NCBI GenBank assembly: GCA_011799875.1
Contig: CM022297.1
Coordinates: forward strand, 516,125,707 to 516,189,706
Direction: 5' to 3'
DNA from: Thinopyrum elongatum
Lineage: Eukaryota; Streptophyta; Magnoliopsida; Poales; Poaceae
DNA: 64,000 nt
The notes below the pieces were generated by a model. The model was not told the origin of the DNA, made no database searches, and worked only from the letters and a program-made list of their open reading frames with translations. The position numbers and the translations under genes are program-made. Shown here piece by piece: positions 1 to 10,100 of this stretch. How positions within the stretch are numbered: position 1 is the first letter of the stretch; the number at the start of each line of letters is the position of its first letter.

Positions 1-83
1 TGTGCGTCCGTGCGTTCATAGGGGTGAGTGTATGCGCGTTTATATGAGCGCTTGCGTCTGTACTGTGTTAAAAAAAAAAGACT
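1..83 (+). mobile_element. Au-type SINE, 3' part (5' end outside window)
   Basis: This is the 3' half of a short interspersed element. Read on the plus strand it matches, almost base for base, the reverse complement of the complete copy at 4019-4308, and it ends in the same way: a run of alternating pyrimidine/purine sequence, then GTCTGTACTGTG and a short A-tract (about 70-79). The tRNA-related head with its A and B boxes lies left of the window, so no target duplication can be checked. Au SINEs are tRNA-derived, non-coding, and copied by LINE machinery. Family assignment is from recognised sequence and is fairly secure. Confidence 0.85.
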
Positions 84-493
84 GTTGAGATACACATATA
101 GTTAAAATCAAAGCTATTACAACTTCCTTTTTCGATCGGCGAGCTAATTAACCAGCACATGACCAACTGGTATTAGTATGTGTAGCACTACAACCTTAGC
201 TCATCAATTAACCCTTAACACGTAAAGTATCAAGTATAATTTCATGAAACAAATGCCATGCATTATTCACCAATGATACATTTGCCATGAGATGTGGACA
301 TGTGGTAGCATACTTTCTCTTGGAATCACCATCAAAGTTTGTAGCGCATGTTCTTTGGTCCTATGTTTGACAGCATATAAAAGAGCAGTGAAGCGAAATC
401 TGCTAGCTTCCATGTTCACCAGGAACTTATGTTAGGTCGGCAACTCCTAGCACACAAATGACCGGCAGTTCTCGATAATTAAGTTGCTCCTGA
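84..493. other. No gene seen; 3' flank of the F-box pseudogene
   Basis: AT-rich sequence without a convincing open frame, RNA gene or transposon end. It lies just downstream of the F-box stop codon and may contain that gene's old 3' untranslated region and polyadenylation site, but I see no clear signal. Confidence 0.5.
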
Positions 494-747
494 TTAATTC
501 TGTCCACCAAGCCGAGACGAGAAAAATGCCTCCCAATCCACCTCGAAGGGCACACTCGCCACACTGACGAGGCCACCGAATTCCCCTGTAATATCTTCCG
601 TTGCTCCGGTTCCAAGATCAGCAATATGTATAGTGCGCCAGTCCACCAAAATCAACTTGCCACTCCTCTCACCCATCCATATAACCCGCGCCCCATGGTC
701 ATGCTTCAGCTTGAGTCTTCCAAGCTCAATCATCCGAGTACAGAGCC

Positions 748-1422
748 GATTTTTTTTTTTTTTGAAACTATGATGATTTTTATAGTAAATTCGGAAACTA
801 AACACCCTAATGCATAAAAATCAAAAGTATCACCCCGCCGGCCTCCTGTTGGCTGAAAAGGGACTTTTTGGCCTACCGTTGGCCGAAGATGGACTCTTCG
901 GCCAACCGTTGGCCAAAGAGTCCCTCTTCGGCCAACGGTAGGCCGAAAAGTGGTCTTCGGCCAACACCTGCTCCCCTGTTTTAGAAAATTCATATCAATT
1001 AGGATTTTTAGTATTTTAATTTGATTCTTTTTGCATTAGATTAGAAATTTTATGAAGTTTCTGTACATATCAAGTTTGAATAGATTTGAAAGTTTGAATT
1101 TGAATTTTCATGAATTTGCTCAAATCACTAGATTGTCTATAATTTGAGCTAGGAGTATTTTTTAGATGATTCTTTTTGCTACTGGTTCTTTGTGACTTTA
1201 TTTATTAGTAGTAATTAATTCGTGAATTTTAGAACTATTTAAAATTAGATTTTTACGAAAACAGATCTGTTTTAGTGTTTTATAGGTTTTGTGCTATTTC
1301 TTTTAATTTTAATTGCTTTAAATTGTTTTCTTTAGTTTTTTTTACGTATTCTTTTAGTTTCTGTTAAGTTATTAGTACCTATTTTATTTGTAGTAAAAAA
1401 ATGTATTTTTTTCTTTTATCCT
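748..1422 (+). repeat. MULE left terminal inverted repeat
   Basis: Inverted copy of 2252-2878. The match runs from the T-tract end through a cluster of TTGGCC/GGCCAA motifs and a long AT-rich stretch to about TTTTATCCT near 1422. The arms differ by substitutions and small indels, and the left arm is about 50 bp longer because it keeps a larger palindrome (865-950). Confidence 0.8.
865..950. repeat. Imperfect palindrome in the MULE left arm
   Basis: The sequence reads TTTTTGGCCTACCGTTGGCC at the left, and its complement, with a couple of mismatches, at the right (about 915-950). The centre, CGGCCAACCGTTGGCC, is itself nearly palindromic. The right arm of the element (2706-2800) has a shortened version. 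Such foldback sequence is common near MULE ends and may be bound by transposase or be a by-product of replication slippage; neither is shown here. Confidence 0.6.
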
Positions 1423-1567
1423 ACTAGAAAACTTGTTTTGAGCTTCATAGGACTTTATATTTAAAAGTTCCTTATAAATCTAGTACAACCATTGCCGTTT
1501 TATACATGAAAAAATATACTTTCCCGCAATCTTTTTCCCTCCATTTTCTTTCCTGCCATTAAGCAGG

Positions 1568-2005
1568 TGCGGGTGGCCTGCAAGGACCTTTGAGGAGATA
1601 CGAAAAGAACTTCTCAGGTTGCATGAAAGGTGGAAGAAGCAACAACATAAGGGTGAAGCATTCCTAAAGTCTGCAGTAGAACATACTTATTTATGGACCC
1701 AAGACAGCGAGGACGAAGATGATATTTTCATGCCGAGCACCAAGGGTAAGAGTACCGCATCGTCGAAGGGCAATAGTAGCGCATCGTCGAAGGGCAAGAG
1801 TGCTGCATCGACGGAGGATGACGATGATGCCTTCTTGTGGAGTGTGAAACACTGTCTGAGAGAAGTCATAAGTGTGTTTCACACTTATGACTTCTCTCAG
1901 ACAGTGTTTCACACTCCACCAGCAGCACCGACGCAGGAGACACAAACCGTGTCAGACGATGTTATCTACAGTCGTGGACACCGTCAGGCTCGTTTTATAA
2001 GTTGA
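1568..2005 (+). CDS. Open frame carried by the MULE, function unknown
   Basis: An open frame without an early ATG, beginning just after a plausible splice acceptor (CCATTAAGCAG, ending at 1566), so it may be an internal or terminal exon. It encodes a charged helical start (FEEIRKELLRLHERWKKQQH), an acidic patch (QDSEDEDDIF), a short repeated Ser/Lys segment (STKGKSTASSKGNSSASSKG), a second acidic patch (STEDDDDAF), then residues encoded by a perfect 83-nt hairpin, and a tail ending at 2005. I do not recognise a family. It could be a captured gene fragment or a degenerate accessory ORF of the parent MULE. The acidic and Lys/Ser composition suggests a disordered nuclear-type segment, but this is weak inference. 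Confidence 0.4.
   Translation, partial: CGWPARTFEEIRKELLRLHERWKKQQHKGEAFLKSAVEHTYLWTQDSEDEDDIFMPSTKGKSTASSKGNSSASSKGKSAASTEDDDDAFLWSVKHCLREVISVFHTYDFSQTVFHTPPAAPTQETQTVSDDVIYSRGHRQARFIS
1837..1919. repeat. Perfect hairpin: 40-bp arms, 3-nt loop
   Basis: Positions 1837-1876 (starting GTGGAGTGTGAAACAC) are the exact reverse complement of 1880-1919, separated by TTT. I found no mismatch in 40 pairs. The hairpin lies inside the MULE-borne open frame and does not break it. A transcript would fold into an almost ideal double-stranded RNA stem. It probably arose by a recent inverted duplication of an exon segment. Confidence 0.9.
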
Positions 2006-2262
2006 GAAGAGAAGATGGCGAGAAAGAAGATGGCGAAAAAGAAGATGGCGGGAGAGAATGGCGGGAAAGAAAATGGCGGGAGAGAATGACGGGAAAGAAA
2101 ATGGCGGGAGAAAATGGAGGGAGAGAATGGCGGGAGAAAATGGCGGCAAAGAAAATGACGGGAAAGAAAATGGCGGGAGAAAATGGCGGGAGAAAATGGC
2201 GGCAAAGAATGGTGGGAGAAAATGGAGGGAAAAACGGCGGGAAAGAAAATGGAGGATAAAAG
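2002..2262 (+). repeat. Purine-rich minisatellite (GAAAATGGCGGGA units)
   Basis: Tandem, irregular copies of units such as GAAAATGGCGGGA, AAAGAAAATGGCGGG and AAGATGGCG. The strand is about nine-tenths purine. Every reading frame through it is open on both strands, so the ORFs it supports are not evidence of coding. A shorter complementary patch (CCTCCATTTTCTTTCCTGCC, about 1540-1559) sits on the other side of the MULE centre, so the repeat probably grew from an inverted-repeat segment. Confidence 0.8.
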
Positions 2263-4018
2263 AAATAAAATACAAAAAAATTACTACAAATAAAATAGGT
2301 ACTGATTAACAAAAACTAAAAGAATATGTCAAAAAACTAAAGAAAACAATTTAAAGCAATTAAAATTAAGAAAATAGCACAAAACCTATAAAACACTAAA
2401 ACAGAACTGTTTTCATAAAAACCTAATTTTAAATAATCCTAAAATTCGCCAATTAATTACTACTGATAAACAAAGTCACAAAGAACCAGTAGCAAAAAGA
2501 ATCATCTAACAAAAATACTCCTAGCTCAAATTATAGGCAATCTAGTGATTTGAGCAAATTCATGAAAATTCAAATTCAGAATTTCAAATCTATTCAAACT
2601 TGATATCTACAGAAACTTCATAAAATTTCTAATCTAATGCAAAAAGAATCAAATTAAAATACTAAAAATCCTAATTGGTATGAATTTTCTAAAACAAGAG
2701 AACAGGTGTTGGCCGAAGACCACTTTTCGGTCTACCGTTGGCCGAAGAGGGACTCTTGGGCCAACGGTCCTCTTCGGCCAACAGGAGGCCGACGGAGTGA
2801 TACTTTTGATTTTTATGCATTAGGGTGTATAGTTTCTGAATTTGCTATAAAAATCATCATAGTTTGAAAAAAAAAATCTACAGAGCCACTCTGCAGTGCT
2901 ATCTCCATCTCTACATGTCCAGCTCTCTACTTGATTGCCTTGGGGCAGGTCAAGCAAGGAGATCTTTCCACCGATAGCAATGTTGAGCCATGGTGGTGCA
3001 AATGCAAAGGTGTCTATCGGAATCGAGAGCTTTGATGAGGAGACGTGCCTCTGAATGTGCCAGTGTCAACGCTCACCTGGAGGGTGTAATAGTCCGACGT
3101 GCCTCTGAAGAGCCAATGTGCCGTGCCCCCATACACGACGGCATTGTTGTGCCTGCCCCCCACGTCCTCCATGTCATCACATTGGCTAAAGCACCCCCGA
3201 GGCGCGGTCCAGCTCGACTCATTGGACGAGAACATGTAGAGATCAAACTCACTGGAAGTGCAATTAGGGTCTTCCACTGGGCCTGCGTTGGCGCAGATGA
3301 TCAGCACTTTGAAGAAGGTCGAGTACCCCGGTGACGGACTTTGCTGTCCTTTCGAGGAAAGGTCTGCATCGGTTACAATGGCATAACATGCCATTACGAG
3401 TGTGCACTTGTTGTCGCATGTGCCGTGAAGAGGGTCGCAGACGGCCAGCTGTACGGCGATGGGCCCGGCGGAGATCCAACCGTTGAGGCTCACGAGGAGG
3501 AGGCCACGGCGCGCGCCTAGGGGTTCCGCGCGGTCGAAGAAGCCGGCTGCGGCCTCGGGGGAAAACGAGTCGAGGGAGGGGCGGCTGATGCCGAACGGCG
3601 ACTGCGATGCCGGGACGAAGACCTGCCCCCTAGCCCCTCGCTGTGGAGCGAAGAAGCCGAAGATAGAATACGATCTGGATGCATCCGCTGGCCAGCGGCG
3701 ACAGAGAAAGGAAGGATCGGCCACGAGTTTGCGCCAGCGCTTGCAGGTCGTGGCGCAACGGAAGAGGGAAGCGGCGTCTCCCGGGCGGCGTCGTCCGGTA
3801 GCGCCGCTTCATCCATCCTCACGTCACGCACGGTGTAGGGCACGGTTGAGGGCGAGGCGAGGGACTCCGCGCTGATTGGGCTCTGAACTTCTGATTGAGC
3901 CGTGCGTGCCTATGTGTCGTTTTGTTACTTGGGTTCGTGTTCCAACTTCCAACCTGTGAGTTTTTTTTTTCGAAAATCCTACAATTACGGAAAGAGTGCT
4001 TTTTGGGAAACTTCCAAC

Positions 4019-4308
4019 TTTTTTTTAAACACAGTACAGACGCAAGCGTTCATATACACGCGCATACACTCACCCTTATGAACACACACACGCACACCCT
4101 GCCCCTATGAGCACCTCCGAAAGACTGAGCCGGCATATCATCTTGAAATTTACGAAGTCACCGTAGGCACCTCGTCGTCGACGGGAACGTCTCCGCCCAC
4201 TGAATGCGCATCGCCGGAAATCCTAAATAAATGTGAGCATCAAAATTTGAACCCTGATGAGCTAGGATAGCACAGTCCCTCTGACCATTCAACCACAGGT
4301 TGGTTCGC
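4019..4308 (-). mobile_element. Au SINE, full length
   Basis: A complete tRNA-derived SINE on the minus strand, flanked by a perfect 14-bp target duplication GGGAAACTTCCAAC (4005-4018 and 4309-4322). The head, starting GCGAACCAACCTGTGG at 4308, contains an A-box-like TGGTTGAATGG and a B-box-like GGTTCAAATTT for RNA polymerase III. The body contains the CGTCGACGAC motif seen in this family, and the 3' end is CTGTACTGTGTTT with an A-tract next to 4019. No protein is encoded. The B box is changed from the usual GGTTCAAATCC, so the copy is unlikely to be transcriptionally strong. Confidence 0.9.
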
Positions 4309-4470
4309 GGGAAACTTCCAACCTATGACTTGCTTTTTATACTAGGGCTAGGACTAGGACTAGGTCTAGGAAAACGTACCAACATCGATCACGCACGCAA
4401 CAGCTGCATGTACATACGACCAATTTAATTGACTGGGTTTGCTATTAATTAGTGCTCCTACTCATTAGTT

Positions 4471-5449
4471 TATTTTTTCAACATTCAAATCCCTCCTCTC
4501 TCTTTTTTTGTGAGAATTTTTTTGATCTATTCATCATAGCATATGGCAGTACAAAGAAGACAAAAATAACAAAAATTATATCCATGTCCGTAGACCACCT
4601 AACGATGACTATAAACACTCACCCCTCTCTCACTGAAGCCAGGCCAAACTTGTTCTAGTAGACAGTCGGGATGTCATCGTGATAAGGCCTCACAGGACCA
4701 ACGCACCAGAACAGCAACCGTCGCCGATGAAGTGAAGTATAAATCGAAAGAATCCAATATGTAGACACACGTACGAAGACTGGATCCAAGCGGATCCGCC
4801 AAAGATCAGCACCGACCGGATCCCGCGAGATCTGTCGGAGACACACCTCCACACGCCCTCTAACAACGCTAGACGCATCACCGGAACGGGGGCCGGAAGG
4901 AAGAATCTTATTCCATTTTCAGGGAGTTGTCACCGCCTCGCCTTTCTGAATAGGACACAAACGCTAAACGAACTCACGAAAACACCAAGAAACGGAACAA
5001 GATCCCTCCCGCCGGCAAAGGCTAGGGTCCACCGTGCCTCCATGGCCCTAGGGCCACCGCATACGAGGCAGACGGCGGCTCTGGCAGGAGGTCGGGGAAC
5101 CCTGGGTTCTTTTTTCAAGAGGAGGTGGTGGCGGCTGCTTTCAAAATCCCTCCTTTGTTCATTCGTAATAATCATGGCGTCGTTTACAACCAACTCAAAT
5201 ATGGCCCTCGGGACAGAGTCCATCCAAAAATTCGGAGGGGATGATCTAGCCATCTTTGCTAGTTCATGAGCCACAAGATTAATCTCTCGATTACAATGTT
5301 CATAAATAACATGGGTAAAATCCAAGAGCATAAAGTAACAATCGTCGAAGATAGCACTCACAACGGAAGAAGAATTCCCATCTTGCAGTGCATTCACAAT
5401 TTTCAAACTATCTGAATTCATTTCAAGCTTGCTACACCCAACCGTCTAG
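4471..5449 (-). mobile_element. 5'-truncated LINE, flanked by a 12-bp duplication
   Basis: Minus-strand non-LTR retrotransposon remnant. Perfect direct repeats TACTCATTAGTT flank it at 4459-4470 and 5450-5461. The 3' end (left) finishes in A-rich sequence (T-tracts on the plus strand near 4471-4510). The right end starts abruptly inside the ORF2 RNase H region, as expected when reverse transcription stops early. The 3' untranslated part (about 4510-4930) is a sequence very common in Triticeae introns and intergenic regions. Confidence 0.85.
4930..5424 (-). pseudogene. LINE ORF2 C-terminal RNase H-like fragment
   Basis: The open frame begins at the truncated edge of the LINE (…LEMNSDSLKIVNALQDG) and continues SSVVSAIFDDCYFMLLDF, then CNREINLVAHELAKMARSSP. 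This is the end of the RNase H-like (RVT_3) domain at the C-terminus of plant LINE ORF2, where the conserved N-x-x-A-H/D-x-L-A motif lies. After NDAMIITNEQRRDF the sequence is low-complexity read-through into the 3' region. Endonuclease and reverse transcriptase are absent, so this copy cannot function. Confidence 0.75.
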
Positions 5450-5572
5450 TACTCATTAGTTAATTAGTTGGACGCCCGAAAAAAAAACAGGAGGCTCTAT
5501 TTGTAAGTGCGTGAAAAATATAGTTGCATCCGTCATTTTTTATATTCGCCGTCAGATCTTGATCCAATGACC

Positions 5573-7079
5573 TGATACGTCCATTTTGCTTCATATTTTC
5601 CTACCGTTATTTATAGTGTTTTTATTCAATATAACACTTTCTAGAGTAATTCTAATGTATTTTCTCTCATAATATGCAAAGTTTACACAATGAGGGAGAA
5701 TACCGGCAGCTGGAATTCTGGACCTGAAAAAGCTACGTTAGAGATACCTATTCTGCACATCTTCAAATAAGCTGAAATTTTACGGAGAATTATTTTGGAA
5801 TATATTAAAAATATTGGAGAAAAGAAATACCGGAGGGGGCCACCCAGGTGCCCACTAGGCACCAGGGTGCGCCACCCCCCTGGCGCGTCCTGGTGGGTAG
5901 TGGACTCCTAGCCCCACTTCCGGTTCCCATCTTCTGATACATAAGGTCTCTTGACCTAGAAAAAATAAGGAGAGGACTTTTCGGACGGAGCGCCGCCGTC
6001 TCGAGGCGGAACTTGTGCAGAAGCACTTTTATTCTCTGGCGGAGAGATTCCGCCGGGGATACTTCCCTTCGGGAGGGGGAAATCGAAGTCATCGTCATCA
6101 CCAACAACCCTCTCACCTTGGGAGGATCAATCTTCATCAACATCTTCACCAGCACCATCTCATCTCAAAACCCTAGTTCAATCTTTGTATCAAAACCTCA
6201 GATTGGTACCTATGGGTGACTAGTAGTGTTAATTACATCTTGTAGTTGATGCTAGTTGGTTTATTTGGTGGAAGATTATATGTTTAAATCCATTATGATA
6301 TTTATTACTCCTCTGATCTTGAGCATTAATATGATTTGTGAGTAGTTGCTTCTGTTCTTGAAGACACCGGAGAAGTCATGTTACAAGTAATCATATGAAT
6401 TTGATATTCGTTCCATATTTTGATGATATGTATGTTATGATTTACTTAGTGGTGTTATGTGAACGTCGACTACATGACACTTCACCATCTTTGGGCCTAA
6501 GGGAATGCATTGTGGAGTAGTTATTAGATGATGGGTTTCTAGAGTGATAGAAGCTTAAACCCTAGTTTATGCGCTATTCCGTAAAGGGCTGATTTGGATC
6601 CATATGTTTAATGCTATGGTTAGATTTTATCTTAATTCTTCTTTCGTAGTTGCGGATGCTTGCGAGAGGGGTTAATCATAAGTGGGAGGCTTGTTCAAGT
6701 AAGAACAGCACCAAAGCACCGGTCCACCCACATATCAAATTATCAAAGTAGCGAACGCGAATCAAACAAACATGATGAAAGTGACTAGATAAAATTCCCA
6801 TGTGTCCTCGAGAACCTTTTACTTATTATCAGAGACCGTTCTGACCTGTCCTTTACTACAAAAAGGATTGGGCTACCTTACTGCACCTATTGTTACTATT
6901 TCTACTTATTACTCGTTACAAATTATCTTGCTACCAAACTATCTGTTACTGACAATTCCAGTGCCTGTAGAAAACACCTTGCTGAGAACCACTTGTCATT
7001 TCCTTCTGCTCCTCGTTGGGTTCGACACTTTTACTTATTGAAAGGACTATGATTGATCCTCTATACTTGTGGGTCATCA
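5573..7079 (+). repeat. RLG-1 5' LTR
   Basis: Begins TGATACGTCCATTTTG, ends ACTTGTGGGTCATCA, about 1.5 kb. It contains the family's GC-rich segment GGAGGGGGCCACCCAGGTGC near 5830. Function is to supply promoter and polyadenylation signals; I see no unambiguous TATA box. Confidence 0.9.
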
Positions 7080-7090
7080 AGACTCTTTTC

Positions 7091-7108
7091 TGGCGCCATT
7101 TCCGCGGA
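7091..7108 (+). other. RLG-1 primer-binding site
   Basis: TGGCGCCATTTCCGCGGA lies 12 bp after the 5' LTR. The better-preserved form in RLG-2 is TGGCGCCGTTGCCGGGGA. It would pair with a tRNA 3' end to prime minus-strand synthesis. The CGTTG to CATTT changes suggest decay. Confidence 0.75.
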
Positions 7109-7185
7109 GTGAAGCGCCTTTGGTAAGTGGAAATTGGTAAGGAATTTTTTTTATTACGTGCTGAAATTTACTGTCACTTGTCATA

Positions 7186-10100
7186 ATGAAAAACAATCCT
7201 TTGAGGGGTTTGTTTGGGGTATCTTCACGTCGAACGGAAGCACAAAGAGTTGCTCCTCAACCTACTGCACCTACTGAAAATATTGGTTATGAGATTCCTT
7301 CGGGTATGATAGAGAAACTGCTAGCTAATCCTTATGCAGGAGATGGAACGAAGCATCCTGATTTGCCCCTTATATATGTGGATGAAATTTGTGGATTGTT
7401 CAAGCTTGCAGGTTTACCCAGAGATGAAGTTAAGAAGAAGGTTTTCCCTTTATCTTCGTGGGGGGGGGGGGGGGGGGCGGGGAGCATTGACATGGTATAG
7501 GCTATGTGATGATATTGGAGCTTAGAACTGGAACGATTGAAATTGGAATTTCACAAAACGTTTTATCCTATGCATCTAGTTCATCGTGATCGGAATTATA
7601 TATATAATTTTTGGCCTCGTGAAGAAGAAAGTATCGCTCAAGCTTGGGGGAGGCTTAAATCAATGTTGTATTCATGCCCCAATCATGAGCTCTCAAGAGA
7701 AATTATTATACAGAATTTTTATGCTTGGTTTTCTCGTAATGATCAATCCATACTCGATACTTCTTGTATTGGTTCCTTTATGAAGAATACTATTGAATTC
7801 AGATGAGATCTTTTGGAAAGAATTAAATGCAATTCTGAAGATTGGGAACTCGACGAAGGTAAGGAGTCAGGTATTAAACTTGAGTTTGATTGTGTTAAAA
7901 AAATTGGATGCCGATGCTTTCCATGATTTTAGCACTAAATATGAACTTGACTCTGATATAGTAGCCTCCTTTTGTGAATCATTTGCTACTCATGTTCATC
8001 TCCCTAAGAATAAATGGTTTAAATATCATCCCCCTATTAAAGAAAATATTGAGGAGCCAGTCATAGTTAAGGATGAAACTATCATTTACAATGTTGATCC
8101 AGTTGTGCCTACTGCTTATGTTGAAAAACCACCTTTCCCTGTGTTAGGATAAAGGAACATGCTAAGGTTTCAACCGTGGTTAACAAAAGTAATATTAGAG
8201 CACCTAGACCCTCTGAACAAATTAAAGTAGAACCTAGTATGGCTATGGTTAAAGATCCCTTGGTTGATAATATTGATGGGCATGTTATTTACTTCTGTGA
8301 TGAAGCTGCTAGAATTGCCAAACCCGATACTAAAGATAAGAATAAACCCGTTGTTGGCATGCCCGTTGTCTCAGTTAAAATAGGATATCATTGTTATCAT
8401 GGCTTATGTGATATGGGTGCTACTGTCAGTGCTATTCTTTTTACTCTTTACCAAGAAATTATGAATGATATTGCACCTGCTGAAATAGAAGATATTGATG
8501 TTACTATTAAACTTGCTAATAGAGATACAATCACACCACTTGGGATTGTTAGAGATGTTGAAGTCTTGTGTGGAAAGATAAAATACCCTACTGATTTTCT
8601 AGTTCTTCGCTCTTCATAAGATGATTGTTGTCCCATTATATTTGATAGACCTTTCTTGAACACCGTTAATGCTAAGATAGATTGCAAGAAAGAAACCGTC
8701 AGTGTTAATTTTGGTGATGTGTCTCATGAGTTTAATTTCTCTAAGTTTCGTAGGCAACCTCGTAATAAAGAATTACCTAGTAAGGATGAAATAATTGGTC
8801 TTGCTTCTATTGCCGTACCTCCTACTGATCCACTAGAACAATATTTGCGCGACCATGAAAATGATATGCACTTGCATGAAAGAAATGAAATAGATAGGAT
8901 GTTCTTTGAACAACAACCTATTCTCAAACATAATTTGCCTATTGAAACTCTAGGAGGTCCTCCTCCACCTAAGGGTGATCCTGTGTTTGAATTGAAACAA
9001 TTACCTGATACTTTGAAATATGCTTATCTGGATGAAAAGAAGATATATCCTGTTATTATTAGTGCTAACCTTACCCAGCATGAAGAAAAAAGATTATTAA
9101 AAACTCTGAGGAAGCACCGAGCTGCTATTGGATATACTCTTGATGATCTTAAGGGCATCAGTTCCACTCTCTGTCAGCACAAGATTAATATGGAACCCGA
9201 TCCTAAACCAGTTGTTGATCATCAGCAAAGATTAAATCCTAAGATAAAGGAAGTGGTAAGAACTGAGGTATTAAAGCTTCTGGAAGCAGGTATAATTTAT
9301 CCTATAGCTGATAGTAGATGGGTAAGTCTTGTTCATTGTGTTCCTAATAAAGGAGGTATTATTGTTGTTCCTAATGATAAAAATGAACTTATTCCGCAAA
9401 GAATCGTGACTGGTTATAGAATGGTAATTGATTTTAGAAATTAAACAAAGCCACTAGAAAAGATCATTACCCTTTGCCTTTTATTGATCAAATGTTAGAA
9501 AGATTATCTAAGCACACACACTTTTGCTTTCTTGATGGATACTCTGGTTTCTCTCAAATACCTGTATCACAAGCCGATCAAGAGAAAACCACCTTTATTT
9601 GTCCTTTTGGAACTTATGCTTATAGACATATGCCTTTTGGTTTATGCAATGCACCTGCTACCTTTCAAAGATGTATAACGGCTATATTCTCTGACTTTTG
9701 TGAAAAGATTGTTGAGGTTTTCATGGATGATTTTTCCGTTTACGGAACTTCTTTTGATGATTGCTTAAGCAACCTTGACTGAGTTTTGCAGAGATGTGAG
9801 CAAAATAATCTTGTCTTGAATTGGGGGAAGTGCCACTTTATGGTGAATGAAGGTATTGTTTTAGGGCACAAAATTTCTAAGCGAGGTATTGAGGTGGATA
9901 AAGCTAAAGTTGATGCAATTGAGAAAATGCCGTGTCCTAAAGATATTAACGGTATTAGAAGTTTCATTGGTCATGCTATTTTCTATAGGAGTTTTATTAA
10001 AGACTTCTCTAAAAATTTTAGGCCTCTTACTAATCTCTTGCAAACGGATGTTCCATTTGTTTTTGATGATGATTGTGTAGAAGACTTTGAAACACTTAAG

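Larger units (their letters stand above)
748..2878. mobile_element. Mutator-like element (MULE) with long terminal inverted repeats
   Basis: A 2,131-bp element flanked by a perfect 9-bp target duplication TACAGAGCC (739-747 and 2879-2887), the size made by Mutator-type transposases. Its ends are GATTTTTTT and AAAAAAATC, and the terminal inverted repeats are unusually long, about 650 bp each. No transposase is encoded, so it is non-autonomous. Between the arms sit an ORF with a perfect hairpin and a purine-rich minisatellite. It interrupts the C-terminal part of the F-box pseudogene, and removing it with one duplication copy restores phase, which independently confirms the ends. The internal ORF may be captured host sequence (a Pack-MULE), but its source is not recognised. 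Confidence 0.88.
494..3816 (-). pseudogene. F-box protein pseudogene, split by a Mutator-like element
   Basis: F-box proteins are substrate-recognition parts of SCF ubiquitin ligases. The minus-strand frame starts MDEAALPDDAARE (3816), the usual start of a grass F-box domain. It must then change frame to reach the second half of the box, CKRWRKLVADPSFLCRRW (about 3750-3690), so the middle of the box seems deleted with a frameshift. A long C-terminal region typical of grass F-box proteins follows (FVPASQSP, LGARRGLLLVSL). A second, one-base frameshift falls near 3055, after LQVSVDTG. The frame then runs to the transposon at 2888. If the transposon and one copy of its 9-bp duplication are skipped, it continues in phase with ...EWLCTRMIELG and ends ADLGTGATEDITGEF...SRLGGQN at 494. 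The original protein was roughly 390-400 residues. Two frameshifts plus the insertion make it dead. Confidence 0.8.

Noticed and set aside
1952..2312. Overlapping open frames on both strands of the purine-rich repeat
   Set aside because: All frames are open because the repeat contains few T-initial triplets; the products are simple repeats of Gly/Arg/Glu or Pro/Phe, with no family resemblance.
3459..3875. Plus-strand frames over the F-box pseudogene
   Set aside because: Shadow frames in GC-rich sequence; the minus strand carries the F-box motifs.
4019..4308. tRNA-like sequence with A and B boxes
   Set aside because: It is the head of an Au SINE with a target duplication, not a tRNA gene: no cloverleaf with a proper anticodon arm follows.
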